Origin: Actinomycetota bacterium
GTDB taxonomy: Bacteria > Actinomycetota > Acidimicrobiia > Acidimicrobiales > AC-14
Length of the DNA stretch: 39,735 bases
NCBI GenBank assembly: GCA_040754375.1
Contig: JBFMCT010000027.1
Location: forward strand, 7,720-47,454
Reading direction: 5' to 3'
The position numbers and the translations under genes were made by a program. The notes beneath the pieces are model-generated. The model made no database searches and was not told the origin of the DNA. It saw only the letters and a list, made by a program, of their open reading frames with translations. Position 1 is the first letter of the stretch, and each line of letters begins with the position of its first letter. Of this stretch, positions 31,566-39,735 are shown one piece after another.

Positions 31566-32486
31566 ATGCGGACGCGTGGGATGGGCAGGACGCTACGACT
31601 GGTGGCTGCGGCTGCGGCGGCCACCGCCCTGGCCGTGCCCGGGGTGGCAGTGGCCAACCAGGGCCAGCCGGCGGTGACCAGGGACTCGTCAGGGTGCCCG
31701 GTCTTCAACAGCTTCCCCGGCCTGGGCGAGGCCGACACCTACGCTCTGACCTCCGACGGGCGATTGATCAGCTTCCACCGCGACCGGCCCGCCCTGCAGC
31801 GCAGCAGCGCCGTAGTCACGGGCGTGACCGGGACCATCGCGGGCATCGACGTCCGCCCGGCCACCGGGGCCCTCTACGCCTTGGCGGTCGAGGGCTCGAC
31901 CGGTCGTCTCTACACCATCGACCCGGGCACGGGGGCGGCCAGCCTGGCGTCCACCCTGGACAAGGCCGTGTCGGGCTCGGCCTTCGGGGTCGACTTCAAC
32001 CCCGTCCCCGACCGGCTCAGGGTGGTCAGCGACGCCGGCCAGAACCTGCGCATCAACGTCGACACCGGAGCCACCTTGCTCGACGGCGCCCTCACCTACG
32101 CAGGTAGCGGGGGGGCCGTGGCTGCCGGGGTCAGCGCGGCCGCCTACACCAACTCGGCTCCACCCTCGCCCCGCACAGTGGGCCCCAACGTGCCGGCCAC
32201 GGGCACGACCCTCTATGACATCGACACCAACCTCGATGTGCTCGTGGTCCAGAGCCCGCCCAACGACGGCGTGCTCAACCCCGTCGGTCCCCTCGGCTTC
32301 GACGTCTCGTCGGTGAACGGCTTCGACATCGACGCGGCAACCGGAAACTCGGCTCTGGCGGCCGTCCAGATCTCCAATGCCCGCCCCAGCCTGCTGGCCG
32401 AGATCGACCTCTCCACCGGCCGGGCCCGCCTGCGTGGGGCCATCGGCTGCGCCGCGACGGTGACCGGACTGGCGTTCAAGGGGTAG
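31566..32486 (+). CDS. Secreted DUF4394-domain protein
   Basis: 306 residues from ATG 31566, with AGGAG about 7 nt upstream; ATG 31581 is also possible. Signal peptide ends near AVANQ (residue about 30). The mature part is a beta-propeller-like DUF4394 domain: ADTYALTSDGRLISFHRDRP, GTIAGIDVRPATGALYALAV, FGVDFNPVPDRLRVVSDAGQ, then NLRINVDTGATLLDGALTYA and GTTLYDIDTNLDVLVVQSPP. Each repeat has Asp-x-Asp or Asn-rich turns. The function of this family is not established. It stands alone between ettA and hypA. Confidence 0.85.
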   Translation: MRTRGMGRTLRLVAAAAAATALAVPGVAVANQGQPAVTRDSSGCPVFNSFPGLGEADTYALTSDGRLISFHRDRPALQRSSAVVTGVTGTIAGIDVRPATGALYALAVEGSTGRLYTIDPGTGAASLASTLDKAVSGSAFGVDFNPVPDRLRVVSDAGQNLRINVDTGATLLDGALTYAGSGGAVAAGVSAAAYTNSAPPSPRTVGPNVPATGTTLYDIDTNLDVLVVQSPPNDGVLNPVGPLGFDVSSVNGFDIDAATGNSALAAVQISNARPSLLAEIDLSTGRARLRGAIGCAATVTGLAFKG

Positions 32487-32579
32487 CCGTCACCCGGGCC
32501 GGGCCGGCCCCGTGGCCGGCCCGGCGGCTACCGTCGGGGGCGCCGTAGTACTACTTCGCACCAGGAAGGACGGGCCCTC

Positions 32580-32918
32580 GTGCACGAGCTGTCTCTCTGC
32601 GAGGCCATCGCCGCCTCGGTCGAGCGCCACGCCGCCGGGCGGCCGGTGGCCGAGGTAACAGTAAGGGTGGGCCACCTTCGCCAGGTGGTACCCGACGCCC
32701 TCACCTTTTCCTGGGAGGTGCTCACCGCGGGGACTTCGCTGGCCGGGTCGGCGCTCGTCGTCGAGCAGGTGCCGGCCGTCGTGCGCTGCGGGCCGTGCGG
32801 CTCCGAGACCACCTTGGACATGCCGGTCCTGCTGTGTGGGTCGTGCGAGAGCGGCGACGTGGCCCTGCTCAGCGGGGAGGAGCTCCAGGTGGTCTCCCTC
32901 GACCTGGCGGGGGCCTAG
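32580..32918 (+). CDS. hypA: Hydrogenase nickel-insertion protein HypA
   Basis: 112 residues from GTG 32580. The N-terminal HELSLCEAI carries the nickel-binding His2 and Glu3. Two CxxC pairs (C70/C73 in VRCGPCG and C86/C89 in LLCGSCES) form the structural zinc site. It delivers nickel to [NiFe]-hydrogenase, together with HypB. hypB follows 2 bp later. No hydrogenase structural gene is in this window, so the client enzyme must lie elsewhere. Confidence 0.93.
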   Translation: MHELSLCEAIAASVERHAAGRPVAEVTVRVGHLRQVVPDALTFSWEVLTAGTSLAGSALVVEQVPAVVRCGPCGSETTLDMPVLLCGSCESGDVALLSGEELQVVSLDLAGA

Positions 32919-32920
32919 CC

Positions 32921-33697
32921 GTGGGCCGCTTCCACCGCCACCCCGACGGTACCGGGCACGAGCACGACCATGTGGACGACGACGGCCACGGCCATGCCGG
33001 CAGCGGGCGGGCCGGCGACCACAGTGGGTACCAGGCCACCGGGCGGGACCGGGTGGCCGTGCTGGAGGACATCCTGTCCGAGAACGACAGGGTGGCCGAG
33101 GCCAACCGGCGGGACCTGGCGACCGCCGGGGTCCGCACCGTCAACCTCATGTCCTCGCCGGGTGCGGGCAAGACCACCCTGCTGCGAAGGACGCTGATCA
33201 CCATCGGCGACCACGCCCGGGTCGGCGTGCTCGAAGGCGACATCGCCACCTCCATCGACGCCGACCGCCTCGACGGCTTGGCCGCAGCCGTGACCTTGGT
33301 CAACACCAGCGCCGGTTTCGGCGGCGAGTGCCACCTCGACGCCGTGATGGTTCGCTCGGGGCTGGCCCGGCTCCCACTCCCCGACCTCGACCTGCTCGTC
33401 ATCGAGAACGTCGGCAACCTCGTGTGCCCGGCCGAGTTCTCAGTGGGCGAGGACGCCAAGGCCATGGTCTACGCCGTCACCGAAGGCGAGGAGAAGCCCC
33501 TGAAGTACCCGGTCATGTTCCGGGCGGTGGACGTGGTGGTCGTCAACAAGGTCGACCTTCTCCCCTACCTCGACTTCGACCTAGACGCCTTCTACGCCAA
33601 CCTGGCGGCCGTCAACCCCCAGGCCCGGGTCATCCGGGCCAGCGCCCGCACGGGCGAGGGCGTCGAGGAATGGTGCCACTGGGTGCTCAACGGATGA
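32921..33697 (+). CDS. hypB: Hydrogenase accessory GTPase HypB
   Basis: 258 residues from GTG 32921. The N-terminal 40 residues are His-rich (HRHPDGTGHEHDHVDDDG, then HGH) and should store nickel or zinc. The SIMIBI GTPase domain has Walker A SSPGAGKTT (around 79-86), EGDIATSIDADR, the metal-site segment GECHLDA with its Cys-His, IENVGNLVCPAEF, and the guanine motif NKVDLLPY. It powers nickel insertion with HypA. The CxxCGC high-affinity nickel motif of E. coli HypB is absent. Followed by a 101-bp inverted-repeat element and then a metal transporter operon. Confidence 0.94.
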   Translation: MGRFHRHPDGTGHEHDHVDDDGHGHAGSGRAGDHSGYQATGRDRVAVLEDILSENDRVAEANRRDLATAGVRTVNLMSSPGAGKTTLLRRTLITIGDHARVGVLEGDIATSIDADRLDGLAAAVTLVNTSAGFGGECHLDAVMVRSGLARLPLPDLDLLVIENVGNLVCPAEFSVGEDAKAMVYAVTEGEEKPLKYPVMFRAVDVVVVNKVDLLPYLDFDLDAFYANLAAVNPQARVIRASARTGEGVEEWCHWVLNG

Positions 33698-33701
33698 GGC
33701 A

Positions 33702-33802
33702 CTAGGCGGCTGGTGTCTTTCGCGATCGGCGCTTCGCGCCGAGCGGCTGGTCGGCACTGGGCGGTCGGCCGCCTTGGGAGTGTTCCGACACCAGCCACCT
33801 AG
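33702..33802. repeat. 101-bp MITE-like inverted-repeat element
   Basis: CTAGGCGGCTGGTGTC at 33702-33717 and, at 33787-33802, the complement of CTAGGTGGCTGGTGTC: 15 of 16 terminal bases match. Inside is a 7-bp stem TCGGCGC-TTC-GCGCCGA and a second small stem GGCGG-TCGG-CCGCC. It could be a miniature mobile element or a compound terminator between hypB and znuA. Confidence 0.65.
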
Positions 33803-33829
33803 CGGACCGGAGGCGCCGGCCCTAGACTG

Positions 33830-33854
33830 GAGAGCGGTTCTTATTACTGCTCTC
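33830..33854 (+). promoter_or_regulatory. Promoter/operator candidate of the metal transporter operon
   Basis: GAGAGC and GCTCTC flank a 13-bp AT-rich core (GGTTCTTATTACT region), rare in this DNA. It ends 16 bp before ATG 33871; GGAGG lies between. It could bind a metal regulator such as Zur or MntR, although it does not match their known boxes well. Confidence 0.35.
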
Positions 33855-33870
33855 AGCCTCCGGAGGCCCA

Positions 33871-34809
33871 ATGCGCCGTGTTGCCCTGGTCACGATCGTC
33901 GTCGGGATGCTCGCGGCGGCGTGCGGCGGCGGCAACGGGGGCGGCCAGGGGGCTGATGGCCGCCTGGGCGTCGTGGCCAGCTTCTACCCCCTGGCCGAGG
34001 CTGCCCAGCGGGTCGGTGGCGACCGCGTCCAGGTGACCAACCTCACTCCCGCGGGTGCCGAACCCCACGACCTCGAGCTGACCACCCGGGACATCGACCG
34101 GGTGGAGTCGGCCGCTCTCGTCGTCTACCTGGGCGCCGGCTTCCAGCCCGCCATCGAACGGGCCGTCGAACGGGCCCGGGGCCGGGCCATCGACGTCCTC
34201 GATGACCTCGACCTGCTCGACGGGCACGAGGACCACGACGATGGCCATGACGACGACCACGACGACGGGCACGGGCACGAGGAGGGTGACCCCCACGTAT
34301 GGCTCGACCCCACCATCATGAAGCGCATCGCCGCCCAGGTGGCCGAGGCCCTGGCCGAGGCCGACCCCGACGGCCGGGCCACCTACCTGGCCAACGCCGA
34401 GGCCTACGGCCGCGAGCTCGACGCCCTCGACGCCGAGATGCGCCAGGGCCTGGCCCAGTGTGCCCGGCGGGTCATCGTCACCTCCCATGACGCCTTCGGT
34501 TACCTGGCCCAGCGCTACAACCTGGTGCAGGAACCGATCAGCGGCCTCTCCCCCGAGGCCGAGCCCGACCCCCGGCGCATGGCCCAACTGGTGGACATGG
34601 TCCGCTCGACGGGCACGACCACCATCTTCTACGAGACGCTCGTCTCCCCCCGGGTGGCCGAGGCCCTAGCCCGCGAGGCGGGCGTGCGGGTGGCGGTGCT
34701 CAACCCGCTCGAGGGCCTGACCGATGAAGAGGCCCGGGCCGGCAAGACGTACGCTGCGATCATGCGGGAGAACCTGGGCACGCTGCGCCCTGCCCTCGGC
34801 TGCACGTGA
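33871..34809 (+). CDS. znuA: Zinc/manganese ABC transporter substrate-binding lipoprotein (ZnuA-like)
   Basis: 312 residues from ATG 33871. A signal peptide ends in lipobox AAAC (Cys 18). The cluster A-I metal-binding protein family features are present: VVASFYPLAEAAQRVGGDRV, PAGAEPHDLE (first His ligand), then an acidic His-rich loop (about residues 118-138, GHEDHDDGH and repeats), DPHVWLDP (H142), VTSHDAFGYL and IFYETLVSP. The His-rich loop favours zinc over manganese. It feeds ZnuB through ZnuC, encoded directly downstream. Located after hypAB, whose products also handle Ni/Zn. Confidence 0.92.
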   Translation: MRRVALVTIVVGMLAAACGGGNGGGQGADGRLGVVASFYPLAEAAQRVGGDRVQVTNLTPAGAEPHDLELTTRDIDRVESAALVVYLGAGFQPAIERAVERARGRAIDVLDDLDLLDGHEDHDDGHDDDHDDGHGHEEGDPHVWLDPTIMKRIAAQVAEALAEADPDGRATYLANAEAYGRELDALDAEMRQGLAQCARRVIVTSHDAFGYLAQRYNLVQEPISGLSPEAEPDPRRMAQLVDMVRSTGTTTIFYETLVSPRVAEALAREAGVRVAVLNPLEGLTDEEARAGKTYAAIMRENLGTLRPALGCT

Positions 34810-34837
34810 CCCGGCCCGGCCGGCCCGGCCGCGCCCG

Positions 34838-35623
34838 TTGAACGAGCCCGCTCCGGCGGGGCCGTCGCCCGCGGCCCTGGCGGCCCTCGCGGCCGAGTCG
34901 CTCTCGTTCTCCTATGGACGGCAGAGAGTTCTCGGCTCGGTCAGCTTCAGGGTGGACAAAGGCGAGTTCGTGGCGCTGGTGGGGCCCAACGGCTCGGGCA
35001 AGTCGACCCTGCTGCGCGTGCTCCTGGGCCTGCTACGGCCGGCGGCGGGCCGCGTCCGCCTGTTCGGAGAGGCACCCGCCGACCTGAAAGAGCGCTGGCG
35101 GGTGGGCTACGTGCCCCAGCGGGCGCACGTAGCCGATCAGATGCCGGTGACCGTCGAGGAGGTGGTGGCCTCGGGACGGCTGGCCCGGGGCGGGTGGGCC
35201 CGGCGCCTGACGGCCCTCGACCGGGCTGAGGTCGACCACGCCCTCGCCTCGGTGGCCCTCTCCGAGCTGCGCAAGAGCCGTGTCACCGAGCTAAGCGGTG
35301 GCCAGCAGCAACGGGCCTTCATCGCCCGGGCCCTGGTCAACCGGCCCGAGCTCCTGGTGCTCGACGAGCCCGTGGCCGGGGTGGACGTGGCTTCGCAGGC
35401 CCTGTTCCGCGACTCGCTCGTCCACATGGTGCGTGACCACGGCGCGGCCGTCCTGCTGGTCTCCCATGAACTGGGGGCGGTGGCCGCCGACCTCGACCGG
35501 CTCATCGTCATGCGCCGGGGAGACGTGGCCTTCGACGGCCCGCCCGCCGAACTGGCCTCACGAGGCGTCAGCCTCGGGGTCCACCAGGAGGACCTCCCCC
35601 TGTGGCTGGAGGGACTGGGCTGA
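34838..35623 (+). CDS. znuC: Zinc/manganese ABC transporter ATPase (ZnuC-like)
   Basis: 261 residues from TTG 34838; no better start is found before the domain. Walker [11 protein letters not shown]-loop GYVPQRAHV, signature [16 protein letters not shown], Walker [13 protein letters not shown] and H-loop VSHEL are present. It couples ATP hydrolysis to metal uptake. The ZnuB start codon overlaps its stop (TGATG). The longer frame from 34724 lies inside the znuA gene and is spurious. Confidence 0.92.
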   Translation: MNEPAPAGPSPAALAALAAESLSFSYGRQRVLGSVSFRVDKGEFVALVGPNGSGKSTLLRVLLGLLRPAAGRVRLFGEAPADLKERWRVGYVPQRAHVADQMPVTVEEVVASGRLARGGWARRLTALDRAEVDHALASVALSELRKSRVTELSGGQQQRAFIARALVNRPELLVLDEPVAGVDVASQALFRDSLVHMVRDHGAAVLLVSHELGAVAADLDRLIVMRRGDVAFDGPPAELASRGVSLGVHQEDLPLWLEGLG

Positions 35624-36459
35624 TGCTCCCCCTTCCTTGGCCCTTCGACCGCCAGTACATGCAGCTCGCGCTGGCCGCCGGCCTGGTCGTGGGCCTGTGT
35701 GCGCCCCTCGTCGGCGCCTTCCTGGTCCAGAAGCGGCTGTCGCTGATGGGCGACGGCATCGGCCACGTGGCGTTCGCAGGCGTGGCCGCCGGGCTCCTGC
35801 TGGGCACCAGCCCGATCTGGACGGCCCTGGTCGCCGCCCTGGTGGGCGCCCTGGCCATCGAGTGGCTGCGGCTGAGGCGCCGGGCGTCGGGCGACCTGGC
35901 CCTGGCCGTGTTCTTCTACTCGGGTATCGCCGGGGGCGTCGTGTTGACCGGTCTGGCAGGCTCCCTCAACAGCGGGGTGCTGACCTACCTGTTCGGGTCC
36001 ATCCTCACCGTCAGCCCGTCGGACACGACCACGATCGTCGTGCTCGGAGTGGTGGTGCTGGTGGCCGTCGGCACCCTGTGGCGGGCCCTGTTCTCGGTGA
36101 TCCTCGACGAGGAGGCGGCCCGGGTGGCCGGGTTACCCGTGGAGGTCCTGAGCCTGGGGCTGGCCGCCCTGGCGGCCGTGACCGTGGTGGCCGCCATGCG
36201 GGTGGTCGGGATCCTGCTGGTGGCCGCCCTCATGGTCCTGCCCGTGGGGACGGCCCAGCGGTTGGCCTCGTCGTTCAAGACGACGCTGCTGTGGGCCGCC
36301 GGCCTGGGCGCAGGGGCCGTCGTGTGCGGGCTCTCCCTGGCCCGGGCCGCGGGGCTGGCCCCGGGTGCCACCATCGTCCTGGTGGCCGCGGCCGCCTTCT
36401 TGGTGACAGCCGGGATCGAGAGCCTGCGGGGCGGCGCCGAGTCGGCCTCCGCCGGCTGA
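35623..36459 (+). CDS. znuB: Zinc/manganese ABC transporter permease (ZnuB-like)
   Basis: 278 residues from ATG 35623. It has about eight membrane helices. The conserved N-terminal block LVGAFLVQKRLSLMGDGIGH, VAFAGVAAGLLLG is characteristic of ABC-3 metal permeases. NSGVLTYLFGSILTVSPSD and VVGILLVAALMVLPVGTAQR follow as in ZnuB/TroC families. It ends six bases before the next gene. Together with ZnuA and ZnuC it forms a complete importer. Confidence 0.93.
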   Translation: MLPLPWPFDRQYMQLALAAGLVVGLCAPLVGAFLVQKRLSLMGDGIGHVAFAGVAAGLLLGTSPIWTALVAALVGALAIEWLRLRRRASGDLALAVFFYSGIAGGVVLTGLAGSLNSGVLTYLFGSILTVSPSDTTTIVVLGVVVLVAVGTLWRALFSVILDEEAARVAGLPVEVLSLGLAALAAVTVVAAMRVVGILLVAALMVLPVGTAQRLASSFKTTLLWAAGLGAGAVVCGLSLARAAGLAPGATIVLVAAAAFLVTAGIESLRGGAESASAG

Positions 36460-36465
36460 CCCCGA

Positions 36466-37077
36466 GTGCCCTCTGGCGTGCCGGGCCCGGCCGTGATCGG
36501 TTCGGTGTGCGTGTACTGCGGCTCGTCGGCCGGGACTGACGTCCGCTACCGGGAGGCGGCCCGCGGGCTGGGAGGGCTCCTGGCGGCCGCGGGGGTCAGG
36601 CTCGTCTACGGGGGCGGGGCCGTGGGCCTCATGGGCGAGCTGGCCGACGCCGTTCTGGGCGCGGGCGGGGAGGTCGTCGGTGTTCTCCCTCGGGGCCTTT
36701 TCAGCCGGGAGGTGGCCCACGGCGGCCTGACCGAGCTGCACGAGGTGGCAACGATGCACGAGCGCAAGCAGCTCATGTTCGAGCTCTCGGACGCCTTCGT
36801 AGCCCTCCCCGGGGGCCTGGGCACCCTCGAAGAACTGGCCGAGATCACCACCTGGGCCCAGCTCGGTATCCACCGCCGGCCCATAGCCGTCGTCGACGTC
36901 GCCGGTTACTGGCAGCCGCTGCGGCGCCTCTTCGAACGGGCTACCCACGACGGCTTCTTGGTCCCCACCAGCCGCGACCTGGTGGTGTGGGTGGACGGGG
37001 TCGACCAGGTCCTCGAGGCCCTGGGTTCCTACCGGCCGCCTCCCGCCGAAGGCACCCTGACGCCCGGCGAGGTCTGA
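36466..37077 (+). CDS. LOG-family nucleoside-monophosphate phosphoribohydrolase
   Basis: 203 residues from GTG 36466. The Rossmann-like fold starts GSVCVYCGSSAGTDVRYREA and RLVYGGGAVGLMGELADAVL. The signature PGGLGTLEE (115-123) follows, with the ERKQLMFELSDAFVALPG region before it. Proteins of this family (TIGR00730, LOG, lysine decarboxylase-like misnomers) cleave the base from cytokinin nucleotides or AMP. It is packed after znuB with a 6-bp gap and may be cotranscribed, though the link to zinc transport is not obvious. Confidence 0.9.
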   Translation: MPSGVPGPAVIGSVCVYCGSSAGTDVRYREAARGLGGLLAAAGVRLVYGGGAVGLMGELADAVLGAGGEVVGVLPRGLFSREVAHGGLTELHEVATMHERKQLMFELSDAFVALPGGLGTLEELAEITTWAQLGIHRRPIAVVDVAGYWQPLRRLFERATHDGFLVPTSRDLVVWVDGVDQVLEALGSYRPPPAEGTLTPGEV

Positions 37078-37106
37078 CGCCTTGCCCGGGCCGGGTGCCC
37101 ACCACG

Positions 37107-37112
37107 TACGCT
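37107..37112 (+). promoter_or_regulatory. -10 hexamer TACGCT of the RuBisCO-like/mtnA operon
   Basis: TACGCT ends 7 nt before GTG 37120, matching the leaderless pattern in this window. Confidence 0.45.
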
Positions 37113-37119
37113 CGGGGCG

Positions 37120-38165
37120 GTGACGGTGCGGGCCACTTTGGAGATCCACCCCCACGGCGCGGCGGAGGCCCTGGCCGTGGAGTTGTCGACGGGCGCCCCC
37201 GGGCGCTGGCCCGGCGTGGGGGCCGAGGTCGTCTCGGAGGCCGACGGCGTCGCCGTGATCGACATCCCCGACGGGAACTGGGGTGCCGACCCGGCCCTGC
37301 TCGTGTCCGCCCTGGTAGCCGGCGAGGCCACCGAGTCGTCGGCTTTCAACCGGTGCCGGCTCGTGGGGCTCGACGTCCCCCCCGGTGCCCTGCCCGGGCC
37401 GGCTTTCGGGTCCCGGCCCGAGGTCGTGGTGGGGGCGATCGTGAAGCCGTCGCTCGGGCTGCGGCCCGCGCAGGTGGCCCAGGTGGTGGCCGCCGCCTGC
37501 GAAGGCGGGGCCACGGTCGTCAAGGACGACGAGAAGCTGGCCAGCCCGCCGTGGTGCCCGCTCGAGGAGCGGGTCGAGGCCGTGGCCTCGGTGCTCCCTG
37601 CGGGGGTCACCTACCTGGCCAACGTGACCGGGCCGGCGGCCGACCTGCTCGGCCGCGCCCGCCGGGCCGTCGAGCTGGGGGCCACCGGCCTGCTCGTCAA
37701 CGTCGCCCAGGGGCTCGCCAGCGTCCTCGCCCTGCGCCAGGAGGACCTGGGCGTACCCCTGTTCGTGCACCGGGCGGGCTCGGGGCCGTGGTGCCGCAAC
37801 CCCGACTTCGGCACGACCGGGGCTGTCCTGGTGAAGCTGCTGCGCCTGTGCGGGGCCGACTATGTGATCGCCGGGGCCTTCGGGGGCAAGCTGTTCGACT
37901 CCGAGGCCGAGGTGTCGGACAACCTGCGGGCGGCCACCGCGCCGTTGGGCCCGGCCGCGCCGTCGTGGGCCGTCCTCGGCGGTGGGCTGGGGCCGGCCGG
38001 GGTGGGCGAGCAGGTCCGTCGGGCCACGGCCGTCGTCGGTGGGCACGGCTTGGTGCTGCTGCTCGGGTCCCAGGCCTATGGCGGGGCGGGCGGGTTGGGG
38101 GCGGCCGTCGGGGCCGCGGTCGCAGCGGTGGCCGGGACCCCTCTGGCCGTCCCCGGACGGCGCCG

Positions 38166-38169
<4 letters not shown>
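37120..38169 (+). CDS. RuBisCO-like protein (form IV), probable methionine salvage enzyme
   Basis: 349 residues from GTG 37120, shorter than typical RuBisCO large chains (the N-terminal domain is about 100 residues). The barrel shows KPSLGL (K109, corresponding to Lys175; Lys177 is Ser), VVKDDEKL (K135, D137 and E138, the carbamate/Mg site), VHRAG (H217, R218) and GADYVIAGAFGGK (K257). The His pair usually in DHIHSGT is replaced by Tyr and Ile, and the SGG phosphate loop reads GGG. It is therefore not a carboxylase. Coupling to mtnA (4-base overlap) suggests it isomerises or enolises 5-methylthioribulose-1-phosphate or a later intermediate in methionine salvage. The exact reaction is not determinable here. 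Confidence 0.88.
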
Positions 38170-39173
<1,004 letters not shown>

Positions 39174-39219
39174 AAGGCGCCGGGCGTCAGGGGCCCACCG
39201 GTTGGACCAGGCCCGGGGG

Positions 39220-39225
39220 TAACCT
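39220..39225 (+). promoter_or_regulatory. -10 hexamer TAACCT of a leaderless promoter
   Basis: TAACCT ends 7 nt before GTG 39233. Confidence 0.45.
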
Positions 39226-39232
39226 GACGGGC

Positions 39233-39735
39233 GTGAGGGTCCCCGTCGCGCCCCGCACCGTGGTCCCCGCCCTGGCGGCGGTGGCCGGGGTGGTCGCGGC
39301 CCACACGGTGGGCTACGGCGTGGCCTTCCCGGGCTCGGGTGCCCGGGGCCAGCACCTGGCATCCACCGGCCACTCCTACTGGCCTCTGGCCGCAGCCGCC
39401 GCCCTCGCGGGCGCGGCCGCGGCGCTGGCGGTGTCCGCGGGACGGGGGGCGCTGCGGTCCACCGCTCCCGCCCACGGGTACGCACCCGCGGCCGACAGGC
39501 GCGACCTGCCGTGGTTGCTGGCGTGCCAGTCCGTCGCCTTCGTCCTCCTCGAAGCCGGCGAGCGCGCCCTGGCCGGCCTGTCCCCGGCCTCCGCCCTCCA
39601 GAGCCCCGGCTTCTGGCTGGGCCTGGTCTTACAGCTGCCGGTGGCCTGGCTCGCCTTGCGCGCCCTGCGGGCCGTCGAGGGCGCGGCCCGGCGGTGGGCG
39701 GCGGCCGCGGCCGGCCACCTCCCCCGGCGCCGGAG
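39233..39735 (+). CDS. Partial multi-pass membrane protein (runs off window)
   Basis: From GTG 39233 the frame stays open to the window end (167 codons). Membrane helices are seen at VPALAAVAGVVAAHTVGYGV, LAAAAALAGAAAALAVSAG, WLLACQSVAFVLLEAGERAL and FWLGLVLQLPVAWLALRALR. His residues flank or lie in the first helices (AAHTVGY, GQHLASTGHSY), which could bind metal or haem. The start is supported by a TAACCT box 7 nt upstream. No family recognised with certainty. It runs in the same direction as mtnA, 59 bp downstream, but probably has its own promoter. Confidence 0.65.
   Translation, partial: MRVPVAPRTVVPALAAVAGVVAAHTVGYGVAFPGSGARGQHLASTGHSYWPLAAAAALAGAAAALAVSAGRGALRSTAPAHGYAPAADRRDLPWLLACQSVAFVLLEAGERALAGLSPASALQSPGFWLGLVLQLPVAWLALRALRAVEGAARRWAAAAAGHLPRRR

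Noticed and set aside
36133-38046. 637-codon minus-strand open frame over znuB, LOG and RuBisCO-like genes
   Set aside because: Spans three clear genes on the other strand and has low-complexity His/Gly/Pro content; a shadow.

Overview
The window looks like chromosome from a high-GC actinobacterium. It has very G+C-rich coding, many GTG and TTG starts, lipoprotein and Thr/Val/Pro-linker secreted proteins, and a repeated -10 hexamer TANNNT 6-7 nt upstream of the start codon, which is the signature of leaderless transcription. An uncultured Acidimicrobiia-like lineage would fit, but that placement is inference.

The left third (about 0.8-12 kb) is an accessory, decaying region. It holds three toxin-antitoxin pairs (XRE plus AbiEii-like nucleotidyltransferase, 1.0-2.0 kb; ribbon-helix-helix plus PIN-like protein, 2.6-3.3 kb; MazEF, 10.1-10.6 kb). 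Three direct copies of a roughly 47-bp repeat (2.0, 2.55 and 3.33 kb) separate small cargo modules. A three-gene recombinase operon (3.99-6.9 kb) encodes a tyrosine recombinase, a small helix-turn-helix protein, and a six-CxxC zinc-finger protein fused to a catalytically dead recombinase fold; it is preceded by three palindromic boxes. There are several broken genes, an aminoglycoside-phosphotransferase-family kinase, and a near-perfect ~100-bp direct repeat flanking a 1-kb segment (10.7-11.9 kb).

From 11.9 to 13.7 kb lie a secreted GH16 glucanase and, divergently, a secreted cupredoxin-like protein. From 13.9 to 26.8 kb there are two dipeptide/oligopeptide-type ABC transporters. The first is one operon (fused double ATPase, binding lipoprotein, two permeases). 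The second is split: permeases on the plus strand; binding lipoprotein, an O-methyltransferase and a fused double ATPase on the minus strand. Between them sit a secreted two-cysteine protein and a 106-residue protein carrying two copies of an HWQTA-ending motif. This clustering is the best candidate for an undescribed peptide-related system.

The right third (27-39.7 kb) is better-conserved housekeeping sequence: a cysteine-less A-type (HesB/IscA) protein, an EmrB/QacA-type exporter with its TetR regulator and a clear operator, EttA, a DUF4394 secreted protein, hypAB, a zinc/manganese-type ABC transporter (znuACB), a LOG-family hydrolase, a RuBisCO-like protein translationally coupled to mtnA (methionine salvage), and a partial membrane protein. 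hypAB and znuACB are separated by a 101-bp inverted-repeat element. No rRNA, tRNA or CRISPR array was recognised. All frameshifts noted could be sequence errors.
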